From assembly GCA_010692425.1 (NCBI GenBank), contig JAAHHJ010000004.1, positions 1-64,000 of the forward strand: a DNA stretch of 64,000 nucleotides, written 5' to 3'. Origin of the DNA: Symploca sp. SIO3C6. GTDB taxonomy: Bacteria; Cyanobacteriota; Cyanobacteriia; Cyanobacteriales; Coleofasciculaceae. Both the position numbers and the translations under genes were made by a program. This document shows positions 45,238-54,338 of this stretch, piece by piece (positions within the stretch are counted from its first letter, which is position 1; the number at the start of each line of letters is the position of its first letter). The notes under the pieces were generated by a model. That model was given only the letters and a program-made list of their open reading frames with translations. It was not told the origin of the DNA and did not search any database.

Positions 45238-46131
45238 ATGGGAATTATTTGGGAACTAGATTTTTACTCCCGTCCAATTTTGGACGAAAACCGAAAAAAA
45301 CTTTGGGAAGTCTTAATTTGTGAAAGTCCTTTGCATACTTGCCAGTCAACTGAGAATTTATTTCAATACTCTCAGCTTTGCCCTAATCAGCAAGTCAATT
45401 CGATTTGGTTGCGGGAAGCGTTAGCAACAGCGATTGCCCAGGCCCAAACCCCCCCCAGCAAAATTCGCTTCTTCCGCCGTCAGATGAACAACATGATTAC
45501 CAAAGCCTGCCAAGAACTAAATATCCCTGCTCAAGCCACACGTCGTACCTACACCCTGGAACGATGGCTACAACAGCGGCTCAAAGACTTTTATCCCCAT
45601 CAACCAGGATATGAACCAACAGCTATAGCCTCTGCCTCTGTAAGCTATTCACCCCAGACACCTCAGCCTCTGCCAGATGCCCTGCAAGGAGACAAGTGGA
45701 CATTTGTGAGTTTGGAAGCAGCTGCTTTTGAAGAAATGGACGAGTGGGAAATTGACTTTGGTGAAGCTTTTTCTTTATCAAGGCTCAAAATTGAACCTGA
45801 TGCTCGCATTCCCGGTATTATTATCTTTTCTGCCAGAGCTAAACCCTTAGCAGGTTGGATGTCAGGCTTAGAGCTTGCATTTGTGAGATTAGATAGTGGG
45901 GATATTGTCAGCGAGAATTCCTACCCTCCAAGAATATTACTGGAAACTGGTGCTAGTGAAAGCTGGATTCTTGATCAAATCAAGGATCCCCAAATTTTAG
46001 CCGAAGCCAAAGGGTTTGAATCGGCAAAAGAGAAAGTAGAACAAGTACATTTTATTGCTGTCCAGTCAAGTCTAACCTCAGAGACCTTTGCTGGGTTTTG
46101 GCTGTTGCAAGAAATAAAGTCAAGTCACTAG
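45238..46131 (+). CDS. Tab2/Atab2-family RNA-binding protein
   Basis: Protein of 297 residues. The N-terminal GIIWELDFYSRPILDENRKKLWEVLIC is diagnostic, as is the C-terminal PPRILLETGASESWILDQIKDP. Tab2 binds psaB mRNA and promotes PSI synthesis in algae; plant ATAB2 acts on both photosystems; cyanobacterial orthologues are less studied. The ATG at 45238 is preferred to TTG at 45229. The TAG stop is formed at the junction of two AGTCATT heptamer units. Confidence 0.9.
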   Translation: MGIIWELDFYSRPILDENRKKLWEVLICESPLHTCQSTENLFQYSQLCPNQQVNSIWLREALATAIAQAQTPPSKIRFFRRQMNNMITKACQELNIPAQATRRTYTLERWLQQRLKDFYPHQPGYEPTAIASASVSYSPQTPQPLPDALQGDKWTFVSLEAAAFEEMDEWEIDFGEAFSLSRLKIEPDARIPGIIIFSARAKPLAGWMSGLELAFVRLDSGDIVSENSYPPRILLETGASESWILDQIKDPQILAEAKGFESAKEKVEQVHFIAVQSSLTSETFAGFWLLQEIKSSH

Positions 46132-46157
46132 TCATTAGTCATTAGTCATTAGTCTCT
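46123..46157. repeat. Heptanucleotide tandem array (AGTCATT)
   Basis: Five 7-nt units (first AGTCACT, last AGTCTCT). The first units encode the end of Tab2 and supply its TAG stop (46129-46131). Confidence 0.88.
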
Positions 46158-46244
46158 ATAGTTATTAATCTTTAATTTCACCAAAAACCCCCCAATTCTA
46201 ACAGCTTGCCAGCTTTGCCTGACCAATGACCAAGGTTATAGTAA

Positions 46245-47555
46245 ATGATTTATAAAAATTTGCCACAAGCGCTGTATACTGAAAAGCTCTTAGAGCTAGC
46301 TGCTTCCTCGGGAGCGCAACATGCAGAAGTCTATCAGTCGCAAGCCCTCTCCAGACCAGTTTTTTTTGAAGCCAATCGACTTAAGCAGCTCGAAAGTACT
46401 CAATCAGAAGGCGTAGCACTACGATTGTGGAAAGAAGGGCGTCCTGGTCTTGCTGTTGCCTATGGACCTGTTGAGCCTCAGGATTTGGTAGATAGAGCCT
46501 TGATCATGTCTCAACTTAACCAACCGGAACCGGTGGAACTAGCTGAGGCTCAAACGGTACACTACCCTGACTTAGGAGAGACAGTATCGGTAGAAGAGCT
46601 TGTGAGTATGGGTAAGGAGGCAATCGCTCTGATTCGCGATGCCTACCCAGACGTCCTCTGTACAGCGGAGTGGGAATGTGAGTCAGAAACAACCCGCTTA
46701 GTCAACTCGGCTGGCTTGGATTGCCACTACACCGATACTACACTAAGCTGTTTTCTGTCAGCAGACTGGGTGCGGGGTGATGACTTTTTGAGCGTTGCCG
46801 ATGGTCAGACTCAACGAGATACACTTAACCCTGATCAAGTTGCTCAGCAGATTTTACAACGTCTGAGCTGGGCAAAAGAAAACGTTACACCAACTACTGG
46901 TCGAGTGCCGATTTTATTGACAGCTAAAGCAGCAGATTTGCTCTGGGACACAGTTCAGATTGCCTTCAATGGAAAGCGGGTACTTGAGGGAGCAACACCT
47001 TGGAATAACAGTCTTGGTCAGCAAGTTACCTCAAGCACCCTCAATATCTCTCAGCAACCAGCTCTTGGACCCTACAGCTGCCCCTTTGATGATGAAGGTA
47101 CTCCTACCCAACCTCTGGTCTTTATTCAAGAAGGAAGATTGCAGCAGTTTTATAGCGATCGCACTACTGGTAGAATGTTAGGCACTGGCACCACTGGCAA
47201 TGGATTTCGCCCTAGCATGGGTAGCTATCCTACCCCAGGCTTAGTTAACTTGCTAATTCAGCCAGGAAAGGGCTCCCTCTTGCAGTTAATTAAGCAGCTA
47301 GATCAAGGACTAGTCGTAGACCAAATCCTAGGAGGCGGGGCAGGAATTTCAGGGGATTTTTCCATTAACGTAGAACTGGGCTACCAGGTAGATAAGGGAC
47401 AAATTGTTGGTCGAGTTAAAGACACAATGGTGGCTGGTAATGTCTACAACGCCCTGAAAGAGATGGTGGCACTAGGAGAGGATGCAGACTGGAACGGACC
47501 TTGTTATACGCCCTCTCTCATTGTCGAAGGACTTTGTGTCACCTCAAAGTTTTGA
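46245..47555 (+). CDS. TldD/PmbA family metalloprotease (PmbA-like)
   Basis: Protein of 436 residues of the TldD/PmbA family. The N-terminal domain has SSGAQHAEVYQSQ; the C-terminal region reads PFDDEGTPTQPLVFIQEGRL, DRTTGRMLGTGTTGNGFRPS and VDQILGGGAGISGDFSINVELGY. The HExxxH site of TldD is absent, as in PmbA/TldE, so this is the non-metal subunit; a TldD partner should be elsewhere. These heterodimers process unfolded or modified peptides and microcin-like products. Confidence 0.9.
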   Translation: MIYKNLPQALYTEKLLELAASSGAQHAEVYQSQALSRPVFFEANRLKQLESTQSEGVALRLWKEGRPGLAVAYGPVEPQDLVDRALIMSQLNQPEPVELAEAQTVHYPDLGETVSVEELVSMGKEAIALIRDAYPDVLCTAEWECESETTRLVNSAGLDCHYTDTTLSCFLSADWVRGDDFLSVADGQTQRDTLNPDQVAQQILQRLSWAKENVTPTTGRVPILLTAKAADLLWDTVQIAFNGKRVLEGATPWNNSLGQQVTSSTLNISQQPALGPYSCPFDDEGTPTQPLVFIQEGRLQQFYSDRTTGRMLGTGTTGNGFRPSMGSYPTPGLVNLLIQPGKGSLLQLIKQLDQGLVVDQILGGGAGISGDFSINVELGYQVDKGQIVGRVKDTMVAGNVYNALKEMVALGEDADWNGPCYTPSLIVEGLCVTSKF

Positions 47556-47666
47556 GTTGAGATTCAGGTAGCAGGTTAGTTGGGATTATTAATACTTGAG
47601 TTGTTATCGATATTGGACAGTAATTAAATTGCCCTCAAGGACAGAAGACTGGTTGAAACTTGAACA

Positions 47667-50291
47667 ATGTTCAATCTAATTCGCCCATGGCTAGTACCCA
47701 GAAGGCGATTGGCGATTGCTGAAGCCTGTCTGATTGGTTTAGTATCAGGATTCTCAGCAGTCTTACTAAAATACAGTATTGGTTGGTTAGGCTCATGGCG
47801 TATTAAAGCTTCTCTAGCGCTACCCCCTAGCCTAGTTTTACCAATTTTCGGACTATCTTTAGGAGTACTTGGGGGTATACTAATCGAGTCTCTAGCCTTA
47901 GAAGCAACAGGTAGCGGTGTTCCTCAAATTAAAGGTGCCCTTGCCCAATTTCCCATTGCCCTGAATTTAAGAGTAGCTCTGGTCAAATTAGTCAGTAGTG
48001 TAGTGTCGATGTCAGCAGGACTAACCTTGGGAAGGCAAGGTCCAACTGTACATATTGGTGCAGCTTTGGCAGCTCAATTTACGCGCTGGGTTCCCACTTC
48101 TCCGGAGCACCGACGTCAAATGATCGCAGCTGGTGCCGGTGCCGGTTTAGCCGCTGGTTTTAATGCTCCCCTTGCCAGCGTTATTTTTATTGTCGAAGAA
48201 CTACTTCATGATGTTTCTAACCTGACACTGGGTACTGCCATCCTTGCTTCCTTTATTGGTGCGGTTGTCTCAAGACTCTTGGGTGGTGGCAGTCTGGATC
48301 TAAACCTAGAGTTAACTAGCTTTGCTGACAGATTATGGGCACCTGAAATTCCCTTCTACCTGTTGTTGGGTGTCTTAGCTGGATTGCTTGGTTCTTTGTT
48401 TAATCAGGGAATTCTTGCTAGTCTTAGCCTCTACCAGCGCCTGAAACTAATCTTACCATTGAAAATTGGCTTGGCTGGGATGATTTGTGGGCTGATGGTG
48501 TCACTGCTGCCGCCTGAGTTTCGCAATAACAGTGGTTTGCAACAGTTGTTGATTACAGGTGATGCCAGTTGGCAATTTACTAGCCTTGCCTTTGTTGCTT
48601 ACTTCTTCCTTACTCTGGTTTCCTATGGTTCTGGGGCACCAGGAGGTCTATTTCATCCCTCCCTGGTATTGGGTTCTGCCCTTGGTTACTTGGTAGGAGT
48701 TGGCGAATTTCATTTACTGGGATTTGGTGCTCCTATTAACTATGCCTTAGTAGGTATGGGAGCATTTTTTAGTGCTGTCTCCAAGGTACCAATCACAGCG
48801 ATTGTCATCGTCTTTGAGATGACAATGGACTTCAATCTAGTATTGCCATTAATGATTAGTTGTGTAGTTTCCTACATGATTGCTGATAACCTGGCAAAAG
48901 GGTCACTCTATCAGCGCCTCTTGGAGTGGAAAGGTTATACTTCACCAACAAGAAAAATTGAGCATGCTTCCTTGGCAGGGTTGAGAGCATCAGATTTAAT
49001 GCAGCCGCGCGTCGAAACCCTAGCCAGTCAGATGACTCTAGATCAAGCAGTTCAAGCTTTTTCTCGCTCCCATCATCGCGGCTTTCCAGTAGTCGATAAA
49101 GGTTTGTTGGTGGGAATCATCACTCAGACAGATATTGCTAATGGTGCCCAGCGTCGGCTGTCTGGGAAGACAACAATTGCGCAAATCATGACTCCAAAAC
49201 CGGTAACGGTTCTGCCAACTGATTCTTTAAGCCACGTTCTCTATCTGCTCAATCTTTACCAGGTAAGCCGACTACCGGTTACTGAGGGTCGTAAGTTACT
49301 GGGAATTATCACCCGCGCCGATATTATTCGTGCTGAGGCTAAACAGCTTAGCGGTGAAACTGATCACACCGGCTCTTCTGTTGATCCATCCTACGTAGTT
49401 TATCAAACTCGCGCGCCAGCCATAGGGCGAGGGCGCATGCTAGTTCCCATCGCTAACCCGGAAACTGCACCAGTCCTCTTGCGTATCGCCACTGCTATAG
49501 CTCGTGATCGTGACTATGAGATTGAGTGTCTCCAAGTTATCATAGTCTCTCGTAGTTATGACCCTACTCAGACTGAGGTGAATACTACAAAATCTAGGAA
49601 GTTACTGCAAGAGGCTCAACAGTTAGGGCAAAACTGGAATATCTCTATCCACACCCAAATTAGGGTCTCTCATGACACGGCTCAAGCAATTCTAGAGACT
49701 ATTAATGAGCGACATATTAACCTGATTCTAATGGGATGGAAAGGTCTACCATCTAAAAACCCTGGTCGCATTTTTGGTAGTATTGTTGATACCTTAATTA
49801 GGCAAGCTCCCTGTGAACTAGTGTTAGTGAAACTGGGTCAAAAGGATAGGAGACTTAGTAAAGAGACGACCGTACCTTTTTGCTCACTGCCTTTAGCTTG
49901 GTATCGTTGGTTAGTATCGATTGCTGGTGGCCCCCCCTCAAACCATGTACTTAAAATTATGCCAGCTCTGCTAGCTATGAGTAAAGCACCAGAAATTTTG
50001 GTGACTCAAGTTTTTCCTTCCTCAACACTCACACCTGACACAACTGCACTCAAGCAGGCAAAAAACTTACTCAATCAGCAAGTAAATGTACAAGTTGAGG
50101 CAATTGCTGCCTTTTCTAATTCTGTCTCTGAGGGGGTGATTAAACTCGCTAGCGAACTCAAATGTGATGTCGTTGTTTTAGGAGCTAGTCGCGAAGGACT
50201 ATTGCAACAGGTAATTAAGGGTAATATTCCTGAAGCGATCGCACGCGGTGTTGACACTACAGTGATCTTATTAAGAGGAGTCCTTGATTGA
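47667..50291 (+). CDS. ClC chloride channel/transporter with CBS and USP domains
   Basis: Protein of 874 residues. ClC membrane domain (about 1-425): GSGVP at 82-86, GRQGP at 122-126 and GAPGGLFHP at about 320. A CBS pair follows (about 440-565, LMQPRVETLA and IMTPKPVTVL), then two universal-stress-type domains (about 585-720 and 750-870) with GRIFGSIVDTLIRQAPCELVLV. The gating Glu of GREGP is Gln124 here, so proton coupling is probably altered. The CBS/USP tail suggests nucleotide-controlled anion transport. Confidence 0.93.
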   Translation: MFNLIRPWLVPRRRLAIAEACLIGLVSGFSAVLLKYSIGWLGSWRIKASLALPPSLVLPIFGLSLGVLGGILIESLALEATGSGVPQIKGALAQFPIALNLRVALVKLVSSVVSMSAGLTLGRQGPTVHIGAALAAQFTRWVPTSPEHRRQMIAAGAGAGLAAGFNAPLASVIFIVEELLHDVSNLTLGTAILASFIGAVVSRLLGGGSLDLNLELTSFADRLWAPEIPFYLLLGVLAGLLGSLFNQGILASLSLYQRLKLILPLKIGLAGMICGLMVSLLPPEFRNNSGLQQLLITGDASWQFTSLAFVAYFFLTLVSYGSGAPGGLFHPSLVLGSALGYLVGVGEFHLLGFGAPINYALVGMGAFFSAVSKVPITAIVIVFEMTMDFNLVLPLMISCVVSYMIADNLAKGSLYQRLLEWKGYTSPTRKIEHASLAGLRASDLMQPRVETLASQMTLDQAVQAFSRSHHRGFPVVDKGLLVGIITQTDIANGAQRRLSGKTTIAQIMTPKPVTVLPTDSLSHVLYLLNLYQVSRLPVTEGRKLLGIITRADIIRAEAKQLSGETDHTGSSVDPSYVVYQTRAPAIGRGRMLVPIANPETAPVLLRIATAIARDRDYEIECLQVIIVSRSYDPTQTEVNTTKSRKLLQEAQQLGQNWNISIHTQIRVSHDTAQAILETINERHINLILMGWKGLPSKNPGRIFGSIVDTLIRQAPCELVLVKLGQKDRRLSKETTVPFCSLPLAWYRWLVSIAGGPPSNHVLKIMPALLAMSKAPEILVTQVFPSSTLTPDTTALKQAKNLLNQQVNVQVEAIAAFSNSVSEGVIKLASELKCDVVVLGASREGLLQQVIKGNIPEAIARGVDTTVILLRGVLD

Positions 50292-50489
50292 AGCAGCAGT
50301 TAACAGATAGCGTAAAATCTCTGTAAACCTCAAAGCCAGAGATTTATAGAGATTTATAGAGTTTTGCATAAGTTTCTTGTAGCAGGATAAAGAAAACTCT
50401 GAGTCAAATTGAAGGAGAGGGGAATAAGTGGCATGGGGAGGTTCGCTTCGCTCCAATTAAAGACGCGGGGACACGGGGACGCACTAGAC

Positions 50490-50525
50490 AAATTGGATGG
50501 GGATTTAACCCCAACCAATTTTATG
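50490..50525 (+). terminator. Rho-independent terminator after the ClC gene
   Basis: AAATTGG-A-TGGGG pairs with CCCCA-A-CCAATTT over a 6-nt loop, followed by TTTTATG. It lies 200 nt downstream of the ClC stop and before the ntcB promoter. Confidence 0.7.
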
Positions 50526-50607
50526 CACCGCAAGTGACGGTGGGGTATTTGACCCATATTAATTTCGAGAAAAAGCATCAAATCAAAAGAAAGAATAATT
50601 AACTCAG

Positions 50608-50635
50608 ATTACTTATTACTTATTGTTTATTACTT
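50608..50635. repeat. Heptanucleotide tandem array (AAGTAAT on minus)
   Basis: Four ATTACTT units (one ATTGTTT variant) between the ClC terminator and the NtcA-type promoter of ntcB. Confidence 0.85.
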
Positions 50636-50693
50636 AAAAAACATTTTTAGCCAACATTTAAACTAGAGTTACTTTAGCAAGATGTCTAGTGAT

Positions 50694-50734
50694 GTATCTA
50701 TATTTACCAAAGTATTATAAAAATATGCTATAAT
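50694..50734 (+). promoter_or_regulatory. NtcA-activated promoter of ntcB
   Basis: GTA-N8-TAC at 50694-50707, then 21 bases, then TATAAT at 50729-50734. This is the exact class II NtcA architecture known from nitrogen-regulated cyanobacterial promoters. It lies 38 bp upstream of the ntcB start codon. Confidence 0.85.
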
Positions 50735-50772
50735 TCAGCAGCTTTTTATGAGGCAGTCCAAGTTGGGTCAAT

Positions 50773-51687
50773 ATGCGATTAGAGCAGTTGGAGGCCTTTT
50801 TGGCTGTTGCTGAAACCGGAAGCTTTCAGCATGCGGCTCACAAATGTGGTGTAACTCAATCAACGATCTCTCGTCAGGTGCAGGCACTAGAAGCGAAGTT
50901 GGGTGTACCCCTGCTGCATCGAACAGCCAAGGTAAAGTTGACCTTAGGTGGTCATTGCCTACTCCCTCACGCCCGCAAAATTTGTCAGGAGTGGTGCAGC
51001 GCCAACCGGGAGATTCACGACTTGTTGGCAGGGAAACAACCAGAACTTTGTGTAGCAGTAATTCACTCTGTCTGCGCCTACTATCTACCTCCAGTTTTGC
51101 AGCGCTTTACTCGCGACTACCCCCAAGTACAATTACGGGTTACGGCCTTGGGGAGTGACCGCTCCCTCAAAGTCCTCCGAGATGGGCTGGTAGATGTAGC
51201 AATTGTGATGCAAAACAGGTTTCTAACAGCTAGTTCTGAGATGATAGTTGATCCCCTTTATGAAGAGTCTATTGCCGTCTTAGTAGGTGCCAATCATCCC
51301 CTTGCCGATTTCACTACCATTCCTTGGTCAGAGTTACTCCAATATCCCCAAGTAATGTTTAAAGACGGTTACGGAATGCAGCGCCTAGTGCAAGAACAGT
51401 TTCATAGTTTGGGAGTAGAACTTAACGCAGTTTTAGAATTAAATACCCTTGATGCTTTTCGGGGAACTATTCGCCAAGGGGATTGGGTAGCGCTGTTGCC
51501 GGAATCTGCTTTAGTAGATGCCTATAGCGATCCAACTTTAGCAGTTCGCCCTCTCGAAGATCCAACCTTGAGACGGCAGGTAGTTTTGGTTACTACGCAA
51601 GATAGACTGCAAATACCGCCGATTCAGTACTTCCGCCAACTTGTAAGTGAATTAGTCAAACCAAAGGCGAATCACATAGCATCTTAA
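50773..51687 (+). CDS. ntcB: LysR-family nitrogen regulator NtcB
   Basis: LysR activator of 304 residues. The N-terminal HTH reads LEAFLAVAETGSFQHAAHKCGVTQSTISRQVQALE; the effector domain follows (about 90-290, CVAVIHSVCAYYLPPVLQRF, LGSDRSLKVLRDGLVDVAIVM). The whole matches what I know of NtcB, which activates nitrate assimilation genes with NtcA. The perfect NtcA box and -10 upstream support the name, as do mobA, narM and ureG within 13 kb. The orthologous name is from sequence recall. Confidence 0.8.
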   Translation: MRLEQLEAFLAVAETGSFQHAAHKCGVTQSTISRQVQALEAKLGVPLLHRTAKVKLTLGGHCLLPHARKICQEWCSANREIHDLLAGKQPELCVAVIHSVCAYYLPPVLQRFTRDYPQVQLRVTALGSDRSLKVLRDGLVDVAIVMQNRFLTASSEMIVDPLYEESIAVLVGANHPLADFTTIPWSELLQYPQVMFKDGYGMQRLVQEQFHSLGVELNAVLELNTLDAFRGTIRQGDWVALLPESALVDAYSDPTLAVRPLEDPTLRRQVVLVTTQDRLQIPPIQYFRQLVSELVKPKANHIAS

Positions 51688-51957
51688 TTAAGAAGAGAAG
51701 AGGAGAAGTGGAGAAGGGGAGAAGGGGAGAAGAATATTTAAGTCATTGGATGATTTATTTCTTGGAATTACCTAAATCCAATGGTTGCACTAGGAGTGAG
51801 TAAGTATTGGAATATGCATGAAACCTTTCCTCACTTTAACTGGAGATTAATCAGTAATTTGTAAATTTCATCAATTCCTTAAAATAGCTTCATCGTAGCT
51901 AAACCCAAAACGGTTTTTCTAGATTCAGAATGTAATTAAACATGCACCCTGATGATT

Positions 51958-51987
51958 CCCCTCGGCTCCCTTAGTCGGGGGTTTTTT
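51958..51987 (+). terminator. Rho-independent terminator (plus strand)
   Basis: A nine-pair stem (two G-U pairs) with loop CCCTT, closed by GGGGG and six T residues, 270 nt downstream of ntcB. Confidence 0.65.
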
Positions 51988-52011
51988 CAGTTTCTCTAAA
52001 CTTGGTTTGGT

Positions 52012-53439
52012 CTAATTGCTTGCAAAGGTAACAGTCACAGTTGTACCTTGATCAAGAGCGCTCTCAACCTCAATCTGAGCATGATGATTTTCAACAATGG
52101 CTTTAGCAATCGCTAGCCCTAACCCCGAAGAGGCTTCTGCCTGATATTTTCTAGCAGGATCAGCTCGATAGAAGCGGTCAAAAATGTGTGGTAGTGCTGA
52201 TTGGGGCATACCAACACCATTATCACGCACTTGCACCCTTACCAAAGACTGAAATCTTCGCCCCCGAAGGTAGTTGTTACCTTTTAAGCGTTGTAATTCT
52301 ACCTGCACAGAGGCTTCCTTTGGCTTCTCCCTTAAGGCTGGAGTATACTGCACAGCGTTACTCACCAAATTAGTAAATAAACGCGCCAACTGATTCCAAT
52401 CTCCCTTGATTGTAAAAGCATCTTCTGCTAAACCCGGAAACCCACTAGAGTCTTCGCCTCCATCAACCCCTTGATTGCTAATACCTGTTTTCTCCCCATC
52501 TCCCCCTCTCCCCCTGTCCTTAGAGGGCATCTCAACCAAATGCAGGGATAAAAAAATGCCTTTCTGGAGAGCTATCAACTGCTGCTCTTCAATCACCTCA
52601 ATGAGCAAAGCATCAAGGTGTACTGGTTGCCGCTCCAGCTGCACCATACCACTGTCTACACGGGCTAGAAAGAGCAAGTCATTCACCAAACGTCCCAGTC
52701 GCTGAGTTAAACGTTCTAATACCTTCAACTGCTGGCGTTGCAGTTGTGGTTCCCAATCCGGATCAGCAAGGGCAACCTGCACATTAGTCTGAATCATGGC
52801 AATTGGATTTCTCAGTTCATGGGAGGCATCAGCAGTGAACTGCTTAAGGCGCTGGTAGGACTCCCGCACTGGCTTGATTGCCAGCCCCGAAAGCCACCAG
52901 CCAATGGCGGCTGTAGACATTACCATTGCCACAATACCGACGCTTAGGTCAACAATCAACTGGCGACTGGGCTTAGTTACCTCAAACCAGGGATGACTAA
53001 CCCGCAAATAACCCAAAACATGACGCCCAAATTGCACCCGCTTAGTTACCTGACGCAGCAGGTAATTAGAGGATAAATGGACTGTTTCACCACCAGGATT
53101 GAGGTGTACAGGAAGAGCAAGGTGTTCAGATAAAGTTGACCAGAGTAATTCCCCAGTCGGGCTAAACCACTCCAAATCGATATGGTCATCTTCTACAGCT
53201 TGAGCATTGTTGCGAAAACTGACTTCCAAGTTAAGTTGATAAGGAGTACTAGCAGCTTCTTCTGGTTGAATTACGAGTGAGCGCTCCACCACCTCTGCAA
53301 CGTGTTTGAGGGTATCATCAACCCGCTCAATCAAAGTATTGCGGACGTACATATAGACACCAGTAGCAAACAGCAGCAAAAGCACTGCTGTTATTGCGGT
53401 ATACCAAAGAGCTAGGCGTCTACGAGTAGTTTGGAACAT
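52012..53439 (-). CDS. Two-TM sensor histidine kinase
   Basis: Protein of 475 residues: TM1 (about 11-31), periplasmic sensor (about 32-165), TM2 (about 168-190), a HAMP-like linker, HisKA with phosphoacceptor in FTADASHELRNPIAMIQTNVQ, and HATPase with DNGVGMP and SSGLGLAIAK boxes. The ATG at 53439 has AGGGG upstream; a longer frame to 53481 is rejected. Between two HATPase strands (about 301-330) a Gly/Asp/Arg-rich insert is encoded by the dispersed minisatellite. No cognate regulator is adjacent. Confidence 0.9.
   Translation of the reverse strand: MFQTTRRRLALWYTAITAVLLLLFATGVYMYVRNTLIERVDDTLKHVAEVVERSLVIQPEEAASTPYQLNLEVSFRNNAQAVEDDHIDLEWFSPTGELLWSTLSEHLALPVHLNPGGETVHLSSNYLLRQVTKRVQFGRHVLGYLRVSHPWFEVTKPSRQLIVDLSVGIVAMVMSTAAIGWWLSGLAIKPVRESYQRLKQFTADASHELRNPIAMIQTNVQVALADPDWEPQLQRQQLKVLERLTQRLGRLVNDLLFLARVDSGMVQLERQPVHLDALLIEVIEEQQLIALQKGIFLSLHLVEMPSKDRGRGGDGEKTGISNQGVDGGEDSSGFPGLAEDAFTIKGDWNQLARLFTNLVSNAVQYTPALREKPKEASVQVELQRLKGNNYLRGRRFQSLVRVQVRDNGVGMPQSALPHIFDRFYRADPARKYQAEASSGLGLAIAKAIVENHHAQIEVESALDQGTTVTVTFASN
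52489..52519. repeat. Minisatellite inside the histidine kinase gene
   Basis: CTCCCCATCTCCCCCTCTCC-type units in frame within the ATPase-domain coding region, encoding a GRGGDGEKT-like loop. Confidence 0.75.
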
Positions 53440-53727
53440 CCATTGACCCCTATGTGTGTCAATTTTTGTATCAAAAAACAAAGTTTTTTATAGTTGCGTC
53501 ATAGTTCTTATCAGAACCTTGGCTAGTCTTAACTAAAGGTTTAGAATTGCATCTAATGAAGTAATTTATAAAGAAAATCTGATCCTCTTAATCCCTCAGT
53601 TAAAGAGTAACTTAAGATTACTACTAGTCTCCCTCTTGAGAAAATGAGTGAGGGTTGTTCTGGTGGAAGCTATAATTTTGCTCTTGAATATTTATTTTAT
53701 AGATCACCCCTATAAGGTAATATACCT

Positions 53728-54018
53728 GTGAGTAATATCCTACTAAAACTATTTGTCGCAGGGCAAACACCAAAATCAGCTCAAGTTATCGCCCACCTGT
53801 TTAGGGTTTGTGAAGCTGAATTTGCTAATCAGTATGAATTGGAAATTATCGACGTTTTAGAGCAACCGCAACGGGCAGAGCAAGAGAAAATCTTAGTAAC
53901 CCCAACATTGATCAAGGAAGTACCCCTACCCATGCGGCGCTTAATTGGTGACTTCTCTGATAAAGAAAAGCTATTGGCTGTTCTGAAGATTCAACCTACA
54001 ACTTCCTTTACTATCTAG
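53728..54018 (+). CDS. KaiB-family protein (solo)
   Basis: Protein of 96 residues that aligns along its length with KaiB: LLKLFVAGQTPKSAQVIAHL, YELEIIDVLEQPQRAEQEKILVTPTLIKE and PMRRLIGDFSDKEKLLAVL. The acidic C-terminal tail of clock KaiB is missing. No kaiA or kaiC is adjacent, so this is probably a KaiB paralogue or a SasA-type thioredoxin-like module with another partner. The start is GTG; a perfect AGGTA-ATA-TACCT palindrome covers the ribosome site just before it. A receiver-kinase gene follows downstream. Confidence 0.88.
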   Translation: MSNILLKLFVAGQTPKSAQVIAHLFRVCEAEFANQYELEIIDVLEQPQRAEQEKILVTPTLIKEVPLPMRRLIGDFSDKEKLLAVLKIQPTTSFTI

Positions 54019-54338
54019 AAGCACTTGGACTCTACCAAGGCTCATGAATTATTGTTCCTGAACTCCTGCACTGTGCCATTGGCAGTGAAAGGTTTCATGT
54101 TGATTGGGGTTTGGCATCCCCATCTAACTTGTCTCCCCCTCTCGTTTTAATCAATTTACTTTCCAACACGACGCTCTGATTCTTCTTGCCTTGCCTCCCC
54201 AGCTTTCTCTATAAGCAGAAATACGCATTATTTATGAATGCTTGAATGCCAAGTGCAGAAAATTCACTGAGGCTAGACACTGGCTGAGTATTTAAGATAT
54301 TGGGCGATAGGCTTTGCGATCTTTGTTAATTAGTCAGA
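54019..54338. other. Intergenic region, nothing identified
   Basis: No ORF or dyad of note; it has a short CTCCCCCTCTC minisatellite scrap near 54135. Confidence 0.3.
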
